Shown here piece by piece: positions 1 to 8,760 of a stretch of 64,000 nt of DNA (within the stretch, counting starts at the first letter, position 1; every line of letters starts with the position of its first letter). The translations under genes were made by a program, and so were the position numbers. The notes under the pieces were generated by a model. It did no database searches. It was not told the DNA's origin and saw only the letters and a program-made list of their open reading frames with translations. Location of the stretch: positions 589,629-653,628 of the forward strand of contig BCKE01000007.1 in assembly GCA_001600495.1 (NCBI GenBank). The letters are read 5' to 3'. The DNA is from Pilasporangium apinafurcum. Lineage: Eukaryota > Oomycota > Peronosporomycetes > Pythiales > Pythiaceae.

Positions 1-257
1 CTCATAATTGATGGGAACACGTGTAATTTACCGTCAAGGGAGAGTTTTTTGTTCCCCATGCATAAAATGAAACGTTGACAGGCGACACCAGAAAGGCAAT
101 GGTAGGTTCGACACTTGATATCTGATAGCGCTAGACTACTCGAGGCAGCTTGTCGATACTGCAACTATTTGACAAAGCGACAGAATCACTGCAACCTTGC
201 GTAAAACTTGTTCTTGACATGCTAAATCCTGGGACCAGTTGACGTAATTATTTCATT

Positions 258-887
258 TTATCGTATGATGTCGCCTTGGATATCATTGCCCGTATGACGC
301 GTTTCTTGATTGATCCCTTTTTTGCCTTGGCTAGGCAAGACCCCATCAGACTCAAAAGGGGGGATGTGAGAGTAGAGCCACTCCACTTTGGAGCCATAAT
401 CAAATACCCGCAATATTTCAGCGGGATTTGTTAAGACTCCTGATGGTGGTGAAGTATCGCTGCGCACTAAAGTGGATGCATCATCACCAATACTGACTAG
501 GATATTTTGACCAATCACCTCACCCTGGATGGTCTTGGTCTTGTGTGGAACATATGGTGACTCTGCTAGCGACCCTGGGCGATAAATATTTGTGCTCCGA
601 CGTTGTTTTTTGTCATGCTTATTTTATTCGCTCCATGATGGCCCCGTTTCCGGCTGACCTTATCAGTTACTGATAGACCATCATGATCGCATCCGCATCG
701 ACTGCACATCAAACAGGTAGCACACCACGTTACTTTGCATTTGCAGATAATGGATGGAACTGAATCCATCAGGATAATTTGACAGCTTTGCTAATAAAAT
801 GCTTGCCTTAAAACTGCTTCCAACGGTTGATATGCTGAGGTAATCTGTGTTCGCTTCGAGTTTTTTATCAAAACGAGCAAAAGACAC
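258..887 (-). pseudogene. Decayed Cys-rich protein relic (unassigned)
   Basis: Three short open stretches on the minus strand (681-887, 566-769, 258-518) look like pieces of one broken reading frame. The middle piece has closely spaced cysteines (CKCKVTWCATCLMCSRCGC) followed by a basic stretch, which recalls the CXC-type zinc modules found in some transposon-associated proteins. The first piece runs into the second only through a frameshift near 740-770. I do not recognise the family. It sits among transposon remnants, so a mobile-element origin is likely but unproven. Confidence 0.25.
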
Positions 888-904
888 TGTTTGTTTGCTT
901 CACG

Positions 905-960
905 CAGAATGTAAGGATTAAAGACTTTTTATATCTTGACGTCCCTGGTTCAAATCCCAC
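905..960 (+). other. tRNA-like 3' half, possible SINE remnant
   Basis: A weak anticodon-arm-like stretch with a T-rich loop is followed by a T-loop/B-box-like GGTTCAAATCC. The T stem does not pair properly and no acceptor stem is visible, so this is not a functional tRNA. A tRNA-derived SINE remnant is one reading; chance is another. Confidence 0.2.
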
Positions 961-1014
961 AAGTTCATAATTTTGCATATCAAGCTACATATCTGATATT
1001 GTTATGATTTCTAC

Positions 1015-1056
1015 ATTTACGAAAGCGTAATTATTGTATTTACGAAAGCGTAATTA
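1015..1056. repeat. Tandem 19-mer, each unit a small hairpin
   Basis: The 19-mer ATTTACGAAAGCGTAATTA occurs at 1015-1033 and again at 1038-1056, a 23-nt period. Each unit contains TTACG and CGTAA around AAAG, so each can form a short stem-loop. Confidence 0.75.
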
Positions 1057-1650
1057 CAAGGTAATCATTGCATGTTTATGTGTAAGGAAGAATGGTTGGT
1101 TCTTAGGCCATTAGAAAATGAATGGTTAGAAAGAAAGAGAGTAGTGCAAGCTAAAACAATAATCTCACTTTTCAATTTACCTTCAAACACTCAAGCTCCT
1201 TACACAGAAGCCGGTTGGTGTGTTATGTGCAGAAGACGGTTGATTTGCGAGCAAAATAAAATGTAATATATCTAGGAATATAAAAGTAGAATAAAAACTG
1301 AAGTGATGTGCAATATTTTGTACGAAAAGGTGTGCCCACTTGTGCATTTTTATCATAAAACTTTCCCAGATACGCTTAATCTGAGACCGATAGCTCCTGA
1401 TGGACTTGGATGTACGCCGAAAGCGTTACCATTTTGTGATCTGCAAATAAAGGCGATCACCCGCTCAGATTTTCACGAGCGTTTGAGGATTTACGGATTT
1501 CAATTTTTTGTTGCAACCTCCCAGGAGCGTACCAATTGACTGGGAGATGGGGTGTTATAAAAGGGAAAATATAAAAAATACTCCAGCTAAGTAATATTTC
1601 AGGAATATATGGTAAGTTAATCAGTTAGTTGAAATCTACTTGGTACAATC
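1057..1650. other. No gene recognised
   Basis: There are short open stretches at 1072-1266 and 1303-1539 on the plus strand. They have no recognisable domain. This is AT-rich sequence between the cysteine-rich relic and the Tc1 element. Confidence 0.5.
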
Positions 1651-1652
1651 CC

Positions 1653-1856
1653 GGAAATAAAGATAGGGGCACCTTGTTTTTCTGACTTTTTGCGAGTAAT
1701 ATTACGCCATTTCAAATGAAATTATTATGGATTATAGCCAATAACATAAGCTTTCTGCTGATGCCTTTTGTGCGCGAAACTACAAAGTACACCGTACAAA
1801 TTGTCAAAAATACGTCAGGTGGGTGTCTAAAGGCTGGAAATAATGATAGGGGCACC
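1653..1856. repeat. Paired direct repeats at the 3' end of the Tc1 element (IR/DR-like)
   Basis: A 21-nt motif occurs at 1653-1673 and again at 1836-1856 with one mismatch. The shared core is GATAGGGGCACC. Both copies are in the same orientation, about 183 bp apart, just outside the transposase 3' end. That geometry matches the inner and outer direct repeats inside a long terminal inverted repeat, as in the IR/DR class that includes Sleeping Beauty. The opposite terminus is not visible; an LTR lies where it should be. Confidence 0.6.
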
Positions 1857-1914
1857 AAGTGTTATATTCAAAATGCAAACGTGTGCAACAGCTCAGAGAC
1901 GTTCAAACTCGACA

Positions 1915-2682
1915 TTAGTAATCCGTAACAGATCCTTTACGCTCAATCACCTGGATACACCTTTTTTTCATTGTCTTCACCAGCTGCTTCAGGTAGTTGG
2001 GATCCAGGTCGTACCAAGCATCTTCAATCGCCTTTTTAAGCTCTTCCTTGGCGTCATATTGCATACCGTTTAGCTTCTCCCAAACACTTTCAATGGGATT
2101 AAGGTCTGAAGACTTGGCTGGTCAGTCCATGACCGCGATTTGCTGGCTCTCGAACCACTCTTTCGTACACTTGGCTCGGTGAATAGACGCGCCATCTTGT
2201 TGAAACACATAACCGGCTGGGTGCACGATCTGTGCAAACGGTACCAGGCTGTTTTGTAGTGTTTGGATGTACTTACTGGTATCTTGAATGCCCTCGAGCG
2301 TCACCAAAGCAGATTGACCTTTGCTGCTGAAAGCAGTCCAGATCATGACAGAGCCCCCGCTCATCTGTCGTCTTGAAAAGATCTCTGGCTGCTTCCGGAG
2401 GTCTCTCCAGTAGAATTTGAAGCCAACTCGACTGTCTAAGTTAAATTTCTTCTCATTGCTGAACACAACGTCATCTCATTTCTGTCCCATGTCGACGTGA
2501 TCCACTGCCCAGCTCAGCCGTTTCTCATGCGCCTCCGTCAGCATCGGTGCACCTTTTCGCTTTTGAAACTTGAATTTCCCGCTTCTTGACAATAACTGAT
2601 GTAACACATGCCTGACCTCGCACGCAAGGGNCAAGCGTGGCATCGGCATGTGCCTGACCTTGCGTTCGAGGCCAGACGACAT
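1915..2682 (-). pseudogene. Tc1/mariner transposase, inactivated
   Basis: Read on the minus strand this is a Tc1-family DDE transposase. The recognisable parts are a helix-turn-helix remnant, FSNEKKFNL, the segment GGSVMIWTAFSS, the second catalytic Asp in QQDGASIH, and the third acidic residue in SSDLNPIE before VWEKLN. The frame continues to a stop at 1915-1917. Two in-frame TGA codons (2476-2478 and 2122-2124) fall where the family has Trp. The first catalytic position, normally Asp in FSDE, is Asn (codon at 2455-2457). The N-terminal DNA-binding half is short and abuts an LTR near 2690. The copy is therefore dead on several counts. One ambiguous base (N) lies at 2631. Confidence 0.88.
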
Positions 2683-2694
2683 TACATACCTTAA

Positions 2695-2992
2695 AGATAT
2701 TTCAATACATTAAGAGGGAAAATANTCAGAAATACATAGTTGCATATAAATACATGTGTAAAGGAAGAAAGTAGAAAGATGATCGTAATCAGATTAGGAA
2801 AACATGCATTCAACGGGAGCTTAGATGTAGTTGTAGGGAACTAAGTCCTCCATGTAATTCACTTTTCAATTTGCCATCAAGTTGCCACCTCCGCCCACCA
2901 ACGTCAGTTCAAGTCAGTCTATTTCAGCCAATCAAAACCCTCCAAGTCTACTTTTGTCCAATCATCGTATCGGAAACCAAGTAATCGTCACA
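2695..2992 (+). repeat. Solo LTR related to the Ty3/gypsy LTR at the right end
   Basis: The stretch resembles the reverse complement of 63367-63677. Shared blocks include TTCACTTTTCAATTT, CCTCCGCCCACCAACG and CGGAAACCAAGTAATCGTCA, and both end at GTCACA. The copies are clearly diverged. The 5' boundary is uncertain (about 2685-2700). No internal retrotransposon coding sequence is attached, so this is a solo or truncated LTR. It directly precedes the truncated TnpB-like gene and abuts the Tc1 5' end. Two CCAAT boxes lie in its distal part. Confidence 0.65.
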
Positions 2993-2999
2993 TGCTCCT

Positions 3000-3506
3000 G
3001 ATCGTACGATTTTGTTCAAGCAAACAGATCGATGTGAGCGAATTGATCAGTTGCGACAATGTCTCAAAGAGCTTCGCAAAGCCAAAAATCGTAAACGTAT
3101 CAAACGTAAATTGATGACCAAGCTTGATTTGAAGAAGCAGCACATCATAGATGAACTTCATTGGAAGTCGATCGGCTATCTATGCAAGAATTACGATATC
3201 ATCTTTCTTGAGAAATTCGAAAGCCAAGGATTTGTCAAAAATGGTAAAAGTAAGAACCTGAATCGCAATACCAACAATCACAAGCCATATCAATTTCGCC
3301 AACGTCTTCAATACAAAGCGTTAACACATGGGAAGATTGTCAAGATGGTGGATGCTCATTATACTACCAAAACTTGTTCCAGCTGTGGTACCATGAAGAA
3401 TATGACACTAGCTGATCGAGTGTATAAATGCAAGCATTGTAAACAAGTTCTCGATCGTGATTTCAACGCAGCAAAAAATATATTGATGAAGGGCTTACTC
3501 TGCTAA
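3000..3506 (+). pseudogene. TnpB/Fanzor-like RuvC nuclease, 5'-truncated
   Basis: About 165 codons remain of an OrfB/TnpB-type protein. A basic helical region (KAKNRKRIKRKL) is followed by the RuvC-II-like segment YDIIFLEKFESQGF, whose Glu would be catalytic. Then comes a four-Cys zinc ribbon, CSSCGTMKNM with YKCKHCKQVLD, and the RuvC-III signature DRDFNAAKNIL. The RuvC-I Asp and the N-terminal part are missing: the frame is cut just after the LTR end at 2992 and has no good ATG. Related proteins are RNA-guided DNA nucleases, but this copy lacks an essential catalytic residue. It belongs to a different lineage from the Fanzor copies at 5.9-7.8 kb, because the zinc ribbon and RuvC-III context differ. 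Confidence 0.85.
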
Positions 3507-3891
3507 TCTCTCCATCGGGAGTGCGTTCATACTCCCCTAAAAAGTCAAGCATCAATCATACAAGGATAGATAACTTAGTTATTTATGATAACTTGAACTA
3601 GAGATAGTTAGATTATGCCAGGATTTTATGAACGGGAGTCCGTATATTTTCTGGGTGGTGACATTTTCACTGCAACCCGTAATAATGGGGCCATTTGAGC
3701 AGCCCCATGGTGGGCATTTTTATTGATGTTACTGCTACATTTTTCGTCCCATAATCGCTTTCAATTAGCATGGTATATGTGAGTGTGTGTTGGTTTGTGT
3801 CTTTGTTTTGGGTTTTGTTTCCCTTCCATGCATACCGCACGAACTTCTCCAGCTCGACCTGGTGGATTGTCTTACCATTTCCGGCCAAGAC
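3507..3891. other. No gene recognised
   Basis: The flank of the TnpB remnant, then the 3' side of the membrane coiled-coil gene. A minus-strand open stretch (3667-3888) begins directly beyond that gene's stop. The stop overlaps a GTAAGT, so an alternative 3' exon is conceivable, but nothing else supports it. Confidence 0.4.
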
Positions 3892-5229
3892 TTACGCTGC
3901 TTTATTATGATGGATTGCATTTCCTAATGATGCAAACATATCGGCTGTGAAGCCCAGTGGTAAGTCTTGTGTCAGCTGATGAAGCTCTTGCAGCACTAAG
4001 TCTTTCTCCATATCTGTGCTGGACAATCGCCGACGAGCTGGTCGCTGCTGACGCTGCCTTTGTAAAGCTCGCTGTTCTTTGTACTGACTATGTCGAGTGA
4101 TCGCAGTTTGAATACCTTGAAATGATGCGTAGAGCTCCTGCAAGCGCTTCATAGCCGCTTCTACATCCTCCAGACTCCGTGGTAGTGCACCGTTGTCCGC
4201 CTCTTCTTCGATAGCAGCCACGTGCTCGTTAATACAACCAAGACTCTGGGTGTTATCACTCGATTGGTTAATCTGATGTAAAGTATTCATTATCTCCTCC
4301 AGGGTCGCATTTGCAGGGCCAACATTCGATCCAATCGATAATGAAGAAATCAATCGCTGGGTATTGTCTGTGCTGGCATCCTTTAATTCTTGTTTTAGTT
4401 TTTCTACAACGAGCAGCAATTGCACATGGCATTGCCGGATGACCGCGAGCTGCTCCCTCAGCGCTGTACGCAGTGGACCCCTCTTTTCTTCTCTCTCCGT
4501 TGCTAAGCGTCTCTTGGTACGTTTGGTTGTTCGTCGAAGCTGTGTCTCTCGTCGTTTCTTCGTGTATATCCGCAACGGCATTCGTACCAATAATTTCCAT
4601 AGCAGTCCCAAGAGTAGAACAGATAAGCGAACCGCACAGAGTATCAGAAATACGAGTAATACTGTGTCTTCTTTCGACATATCCCCAAGCCAACTATCGC
4701 CCCATTCAACAGCAGGCAGCGGGTCAATAACAATGCTCTCTTCCCGTTCTTTGCTGTTCTCACGATTAATAGCTACGAGCAACATGTAATTCAGTGATGC
4801 ATGCAATAATCTCTAGCATAGCTTACAGGGCTTACCTTCCATCACTGTAAGAAGCTCAGATGCCTTGATGTCTTTCGTCAATACTTCAATGACCGGTCGT
4901 TCTCTCGCGCCGCCTGCTAATGAACTTGATTAGAAATCCACTGCTTTTAACGCTAGATTGCTTATTATATCGTACCGTTGAAAGAGTAGTCTAAGACGCG
5001 AATTTCCACGCGCGGCTTTGCTATTAATTGCATGGCTGTTAGCGCTAGGTAGTGAAACATATTATATCATTATTTGTACCTATTGATACGTACCTTTTCC
5101 CGCATTCGCAACGTCAGTAGCAACTACGAGCGCTTTACGTGCGTGGTTAAGTAAGCACACCAAGAGCATCACGGTACGGTGGGAGCACACACGCCATTGC
5201 CACGCCCAGAGCGTGCTAGGCGCACTCAT
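3892..5229 (-). CDS. Membrane-anchored coiled-coil protein, unknown function
   Basis: Hand-built gene of four exons: 5229-5094, 5044-4976, 4916-4836 and 4772-3892. The introns are 49, 59 and 63 nt, all GT-AG, and the frame stays open throughout, giving 388 residues. A hydrophobic helix (VLLVFLILCAVRLSVLLLG) lies near residues 130-150. It is followed at once by a strongly basic segment (KKRRETQLRRTTKRTKRRL), a positive-inside pattern that would place the C-terminal half in the cytosol. The remainder is Gln/Glu/Leu-rich and helical, with a short R/Q-rich cluster (RQRQQRPARRR). I do not recognise the family; it may be oomycete-specific. It is the only intact host gene in the transposon-rich left arm. 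Confidence 0.7.
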
Positions 5230-5410
5230 TTGGCTGTCCCTCGTCTCTTCCCTATGGCTCTCTTTGTTGCTTTACGCAAAGGAGCTCTTCCGTTCTATAC
5301 AAAACCCTCGATTGAATGACGTTTGAAAGTGCATATCTAGTTAGGTATACACAAAATTAGACATTATGCTAATTAAGATAATTTATAGCGTTAGATTCAT
5401 CACATTTAGC

Positions 5411-5461
5411 CTTTATTCCCCACTTGTACAACGCGTTGTAGAAATGATGTGGGGAATAAAG
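5411..5461. repeat. Hairpin at the left tip of the Fanzor element
   Basis: CTTTATTCCCCAC pairs perfectly with GTGGGGAATAAAG (13 bp). The loop contains the 12-nt palindrome ACAACGCGTTGT. The structure is conserved in copy 2 and coincides with the point where the two copies' flanks diverge, so it marks the element end. Confidence 0.85.
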
Positions 5462-5918
5462 ATTAAAACTAAGATTGCCTTGAGAGTAGACTTTAGGATT
5501 CATTGGATGGAGAGACTCCTTGGTGGCTCTTGCTGCGTGCGCAATCATCTTGAAAGGCCATGTTGACGATCAATCGTGTTTCCAGAAAAATTAAATTATA
5601 CACCTTGGGTGGGGAAAAAGAAGATATATAGAGTTAGAAAAATCAAGTATACACCACAAGGTACTTCTCAGGAGTTTGAGAATTTCTCATTTCGGTGACG
5701 TCTCTTGAATGAATCGCTTCCGGTTTCTCAATAGCGAAGCGTATTGATATGAATTCAAGTATTTACCACCTCACATCCTAGCACCTATCCATTGAGTGTT
5801 GCTTCAACACCATTTGCCAAGATAGAAAGAACTGCAGCTTTGAGAAACAGCATAACCAAAGGCATCGAAAAAATCAAACCAACTACGAGGCGTCCTTGTT
5901 TTTGAATGTTGTGATAAA

Positions 5919-7814
5919 ATGGCATCAACGAGCAACGGTATTGAAGAGAAGACCACTAAAAAGCAGAGAGCCCGCCCGGATTTTGCGGAACGGAAAGTTC
6001 GACAAAAGCAAAGCGTATACACCACTGTGAAGACTGGGTGGCGAAAGTTTTGCAAAGACAAAAGAATAGCAAAAAAGATTGATGAGGCTGTGCGACTTTG
6101 TTCAAGAATAGCATGTGAGGCATCTATGCTGGCATCCATCCATGTGCTGCGATTATTGGAAGCTGGCGAAGAACTCCCTTCATTGGATAATAACTTTTTC
6201 AATCGATGCACATCTGCAATAGCCAACTCGGCCGGCAGCGAAAAGGTTCATTCTGACTTGGAGACCAGTCGGAATATTTACATGGCCCAGCACCCTTCAG
6301 TTTATGAACCGACAGAAAAAAATCCTATATGAGTCAGATGTTGGTTATGATCGCTCAACAAGCAAGGCAGAATTTGCAAGTCAGCAACTGATTAACGTTC
6401 TACTCCCGGTTGTGTAAGTGGATGCGCCTGCAGATACGTCTTCATAACAGTGGCTATTTTGAAAAGCACCAAGACAAGATAATCAAGAGTACTGTTTCAC
6501 TGCTGGTTCATACAAGCACCCAAACTCAGCATAGCTTATCCGCTCTGATCTCCGCGTACTCCAGGTTCAAGAAGTATTCCATCCCTACTGAGAAGATTGT
6601 TTGGATGCAAGAATTATCGAATAGTGTGAGAGACGAGATCGGACCGCTGCCACTCGACTTGAACAAATCACTAGAACATTACATGCCCTTTCTCTACACA
6701 ATACTGATAGACATACAAGCTCACGTGGATGATGGAATGAAGGGTTGCCGAGTCTGGTCTCTGCTTCCACAGAAATACTTCAAACCCATTTTCATCAAGA
6801 TCAACACCACCATCCTGAAGGAACTTGCTAAGACTTTGAGTTATACTGCTGAGCTTTACGCTGACAAAGTTGAGTTATGGCGCACGTACTTCAATATAGG
6901 TCTTGTGACCAAAGACCAGCGAAAGGAGTTTGAGCACTTCATCTCGATCGATGGTATGTCAGTGTGGCAGTTACCCGTCCGAAGCTTCCCGAGAGAGAGC
7001 AAAAAAGGCATTTTCTCTTGAAGACCGGATCATCGGTTTCGACCCAGGGAGAAAGAAGATCTTCACTGCTGTTGTCTACAAAGAAGAAAGCACGGCTACA
7101 CTGCAAAAGCCGAAAGGAGAGATCGTGAAACATGAAGTAATCCACTGGTCGAAGGGTCGTTTCTACAGAGAGTGCGGCTACCACAGACGAACAAAGTTGA
7201 CGAAAGAGTGGATTGATGCTGAGCCTGACATCAAAACCTTCAATGAAAACGCTCCTTCGGCAAAAGTTGCGAACCTTGTCTCCTATTTGAAACGGGTGAG
7301 ATTTTGTCTCGTGTATTTGGATCGTCTTCTTGGTTTCTATGTATCAAAGAAGATGAAGAGGCTATGATGGTCGACCTACATCCGTCGACAACAGACGTAC
7401 GAGAAGGTAGTCAAGAACCTTACAAGTGGCGATAAACAAACCATTATCGCGTATGGAGATGCAAGTTTCACAAGCTCAGCTAAAGGAAACATTACTGTTC
7501 CCACAACGACCCTAGAGAAGAAAATTGGTTCCAGGTGTCGTGTTGCTGATGTGAACGAGTTTAGGACGAGCAAGCTGTGTTGTGCTTGTCGCAAGGAGAT
7601 GAAAGGATATGTGCCTGACGAAGAAATTGGCGGTAAGGNNCTTTATAATGTGCGACACTGCAAAAATAGTGAATGNCATCGCACATTGTNGGACCNTGAC
7701 ATCAACGCNGCAATNAACATNTTGAGACTATTCATCGACCAAGTGAAGGAAAAGAGGAGACTCGAGTCGTTCACGAGGAAAGAGAACGAATTGGTACTCG
7801 AAATCAAAAACTGA
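5919..7814 (+). pseudogene. Fanzor (eukaryotic TnpB-like, RNA-guided nuclease family), frameshifted
   Basis: The pieces read in order as one Fanzor protein. 5919-6332 is a basic N-terminal domain (KKQRARPDFAERKVRQKQ). About 6320-6412, in the next frame, gives a segment ending FASQQLINVLLPVV. 6410-7021 is a helical domain ending EHFISIDGMSVWQLPVR. 6930 onward contains RuvC-I (IIGFDPGRKKIFTAV), then IIAYGDASFTSS and the zinc ribbon (KLCCACRKEM, then a Cys pair). The C-terminal RuvC-III, DxDINxAxNxLRLF, is partly masked by N bases. Three frame changes, all in the same direction, and an in-frame TGA at 7365-7367 interrupt it. Two of the shifts lie at A-runs. Intact relatives use an omega RNA guide. 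This copy looks unable to make a full protein. Confidence 0.82.
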
Positions 7815-7831
7815 GGTGATAAACAACCTCA
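7812..7831 (+). repeat. Stem-loop starting at the Fanzor stop codon
   Basis: TGAGGT and ACCTCA form a 6-bp stem around an 8-nt loop. The stem begins exactly on the TGA stop codon. In TnpB systems the guide RNA comes from the gene's 3' end and flank, so a structured 3' end is worth noting, but no RNA is shown here. Confidence 0.5.
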
Positions 7832-8541
7832 CCGCTATGATTCCGGAAACGGATGAGTCTAAAATGAACATAGATAGCTGTGCTTGTCTATCTGATCAGC
7901 ATGCACCACAATATTCTTGTGACATAATAACATCAACATGCAGATTTGCGACATTCTCGTCAAAGCAGTAAATGAAAGTAACTATAATGCTCCATTATAG
8001 GCGTGTTGCGCGAGGAGCAGTCATCTACGCTTAGGTTTCGTCGCTGATCAGTCTTTCGACAGCATCATGTAGCTCTTGTTCACTGCATTTCTCCATAGCG
8101 TTGTTGGGAAAATGGAGCCAAAGTACCATCGATCAAAAAAATGAGTTTTTTGTTGGGTTAATGTGTGCTCGCCTCACTAATATTCAGCATATGCTAAATA
8201 TGCTAAATATTGAAAAAGGATCATATGAGCTACCATTTGGTAACTCATATGATTGTTGTTTACTTCGAGTTTCTTCGAAACAATCAAAGCATGGGTCGTT
8301 CTCCGTACTAGCAAACTAGTACAAATCACAACACCCCGAGAAAAATCATAGTATATAAAAATCTTATATTGCTTGAATGACGAACTCGTATTCGGAACTA
8401 TAAATTCGATTTTACCACTCGCCAGAACGAAGCAAGCAAAATTAAGATCAGGAAGTCAGTAAATGGCAATGATAATTAGGTCAGCTACCCTAGCATACCG
8501 GCATAATCGGTGTAAGACTCAGGTTAATACCCTCCTTAGAG
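7832..8541. other. No gene recognised; contains a 30-nt palindrome
   Basis: AT-rich sequence with no convincing coding region. At 8222-8251 an almost perfect palindrome starts CATATGAG and ends CTCATATG, with TACCA/TGGTA inside. It follows two tandem TATGCTAAA repeats. Confidence 0.5.
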
Positions 8542-8760
8542 TTGTTGAGCAGTGGTCAGGGAACAGTATTCATACATACTTATGCTGATCAGCTTTACCA
8601 GCACTCTTATAGTAGTGAAAGAGTTTTTTCGATGGTAAAATCGACGTTTTCTGAATTTAGAGATGCTTTGGAACTCTCAGTATCGACATCAATAAACTAC
8701 TTGCATTATTATAGCCATTTGATTGCTGACCCCAAAGGAAATACTTTTAAGCAAAGCTAC
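8542..8760 (+). pseudogene. Possible hAT transposase C-terminal remnant
   Basis: The frame contains SSERVFSMVKSTFSEFRDAL, which resembles the C-terminal dimerisation motif of hAT transposases (SxERxFS followed by a helix). No upstream transposase is visible, and the stretch runs into the 3' end of the ion-channel gene on the other strand. The similarity is short, so chance remains possible. Confidence 0.3.

Larger units (their letters stand above)
5410..7831 (+). mobile_element. Fanzor-bearing mobile element, copy 1
   Basis: The left boundary is set by comparison with the inverted copy. Identity begins at 5410 (34021 in copy 2) and the flanks differ outside. From 5410 to 7209 the two copies have exactly the same length (1800 bp); I saw one difference, near 5501. 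The left tip is a long hairpin. The right end is uncertain because copy 2 runs into Ns; I place it after the hairpin that follows the last codon. Several N bases at 7639-7721 suggest a collapsed or ambiguous assembly of a repeated element. Confidence 0.75.

Noticed and set aside
905-960. tRNA-Lys gene
   Set aside because: The T stem and acceptor stem do not pair; only a T-loop-like motif remains.
2122-2682. TGA read as Trp (variant genetic code) in the transposase
   Set aside because: Host genes such as the 34.8-kb glucanase and the bZIP gene end in TGA, so TGA is a stop here; the transposase is also mutated at a catalytic residue.
3667-3888. Separate gene or extra last exon of the membrane coiled-coil gene
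   Set aside because: The only support is a GTAAGT at the stop codon; the implied intron would be under 40 nt and the peptide has no motif.
5804-6226. Minus-strand 140-codon frame present in both Fanzor copies
   Set aside because: Lies opposite the Fanzor N-terminal domain; its conservation is explained by the copies being near-identical.
6300-6345. A_AAA_AAT as a -1 programmed frameshift site in Fanzor
   Set aside because: The -1 frame soon stops; the family-like continuation lies in the other frame, so an indel explains it better.
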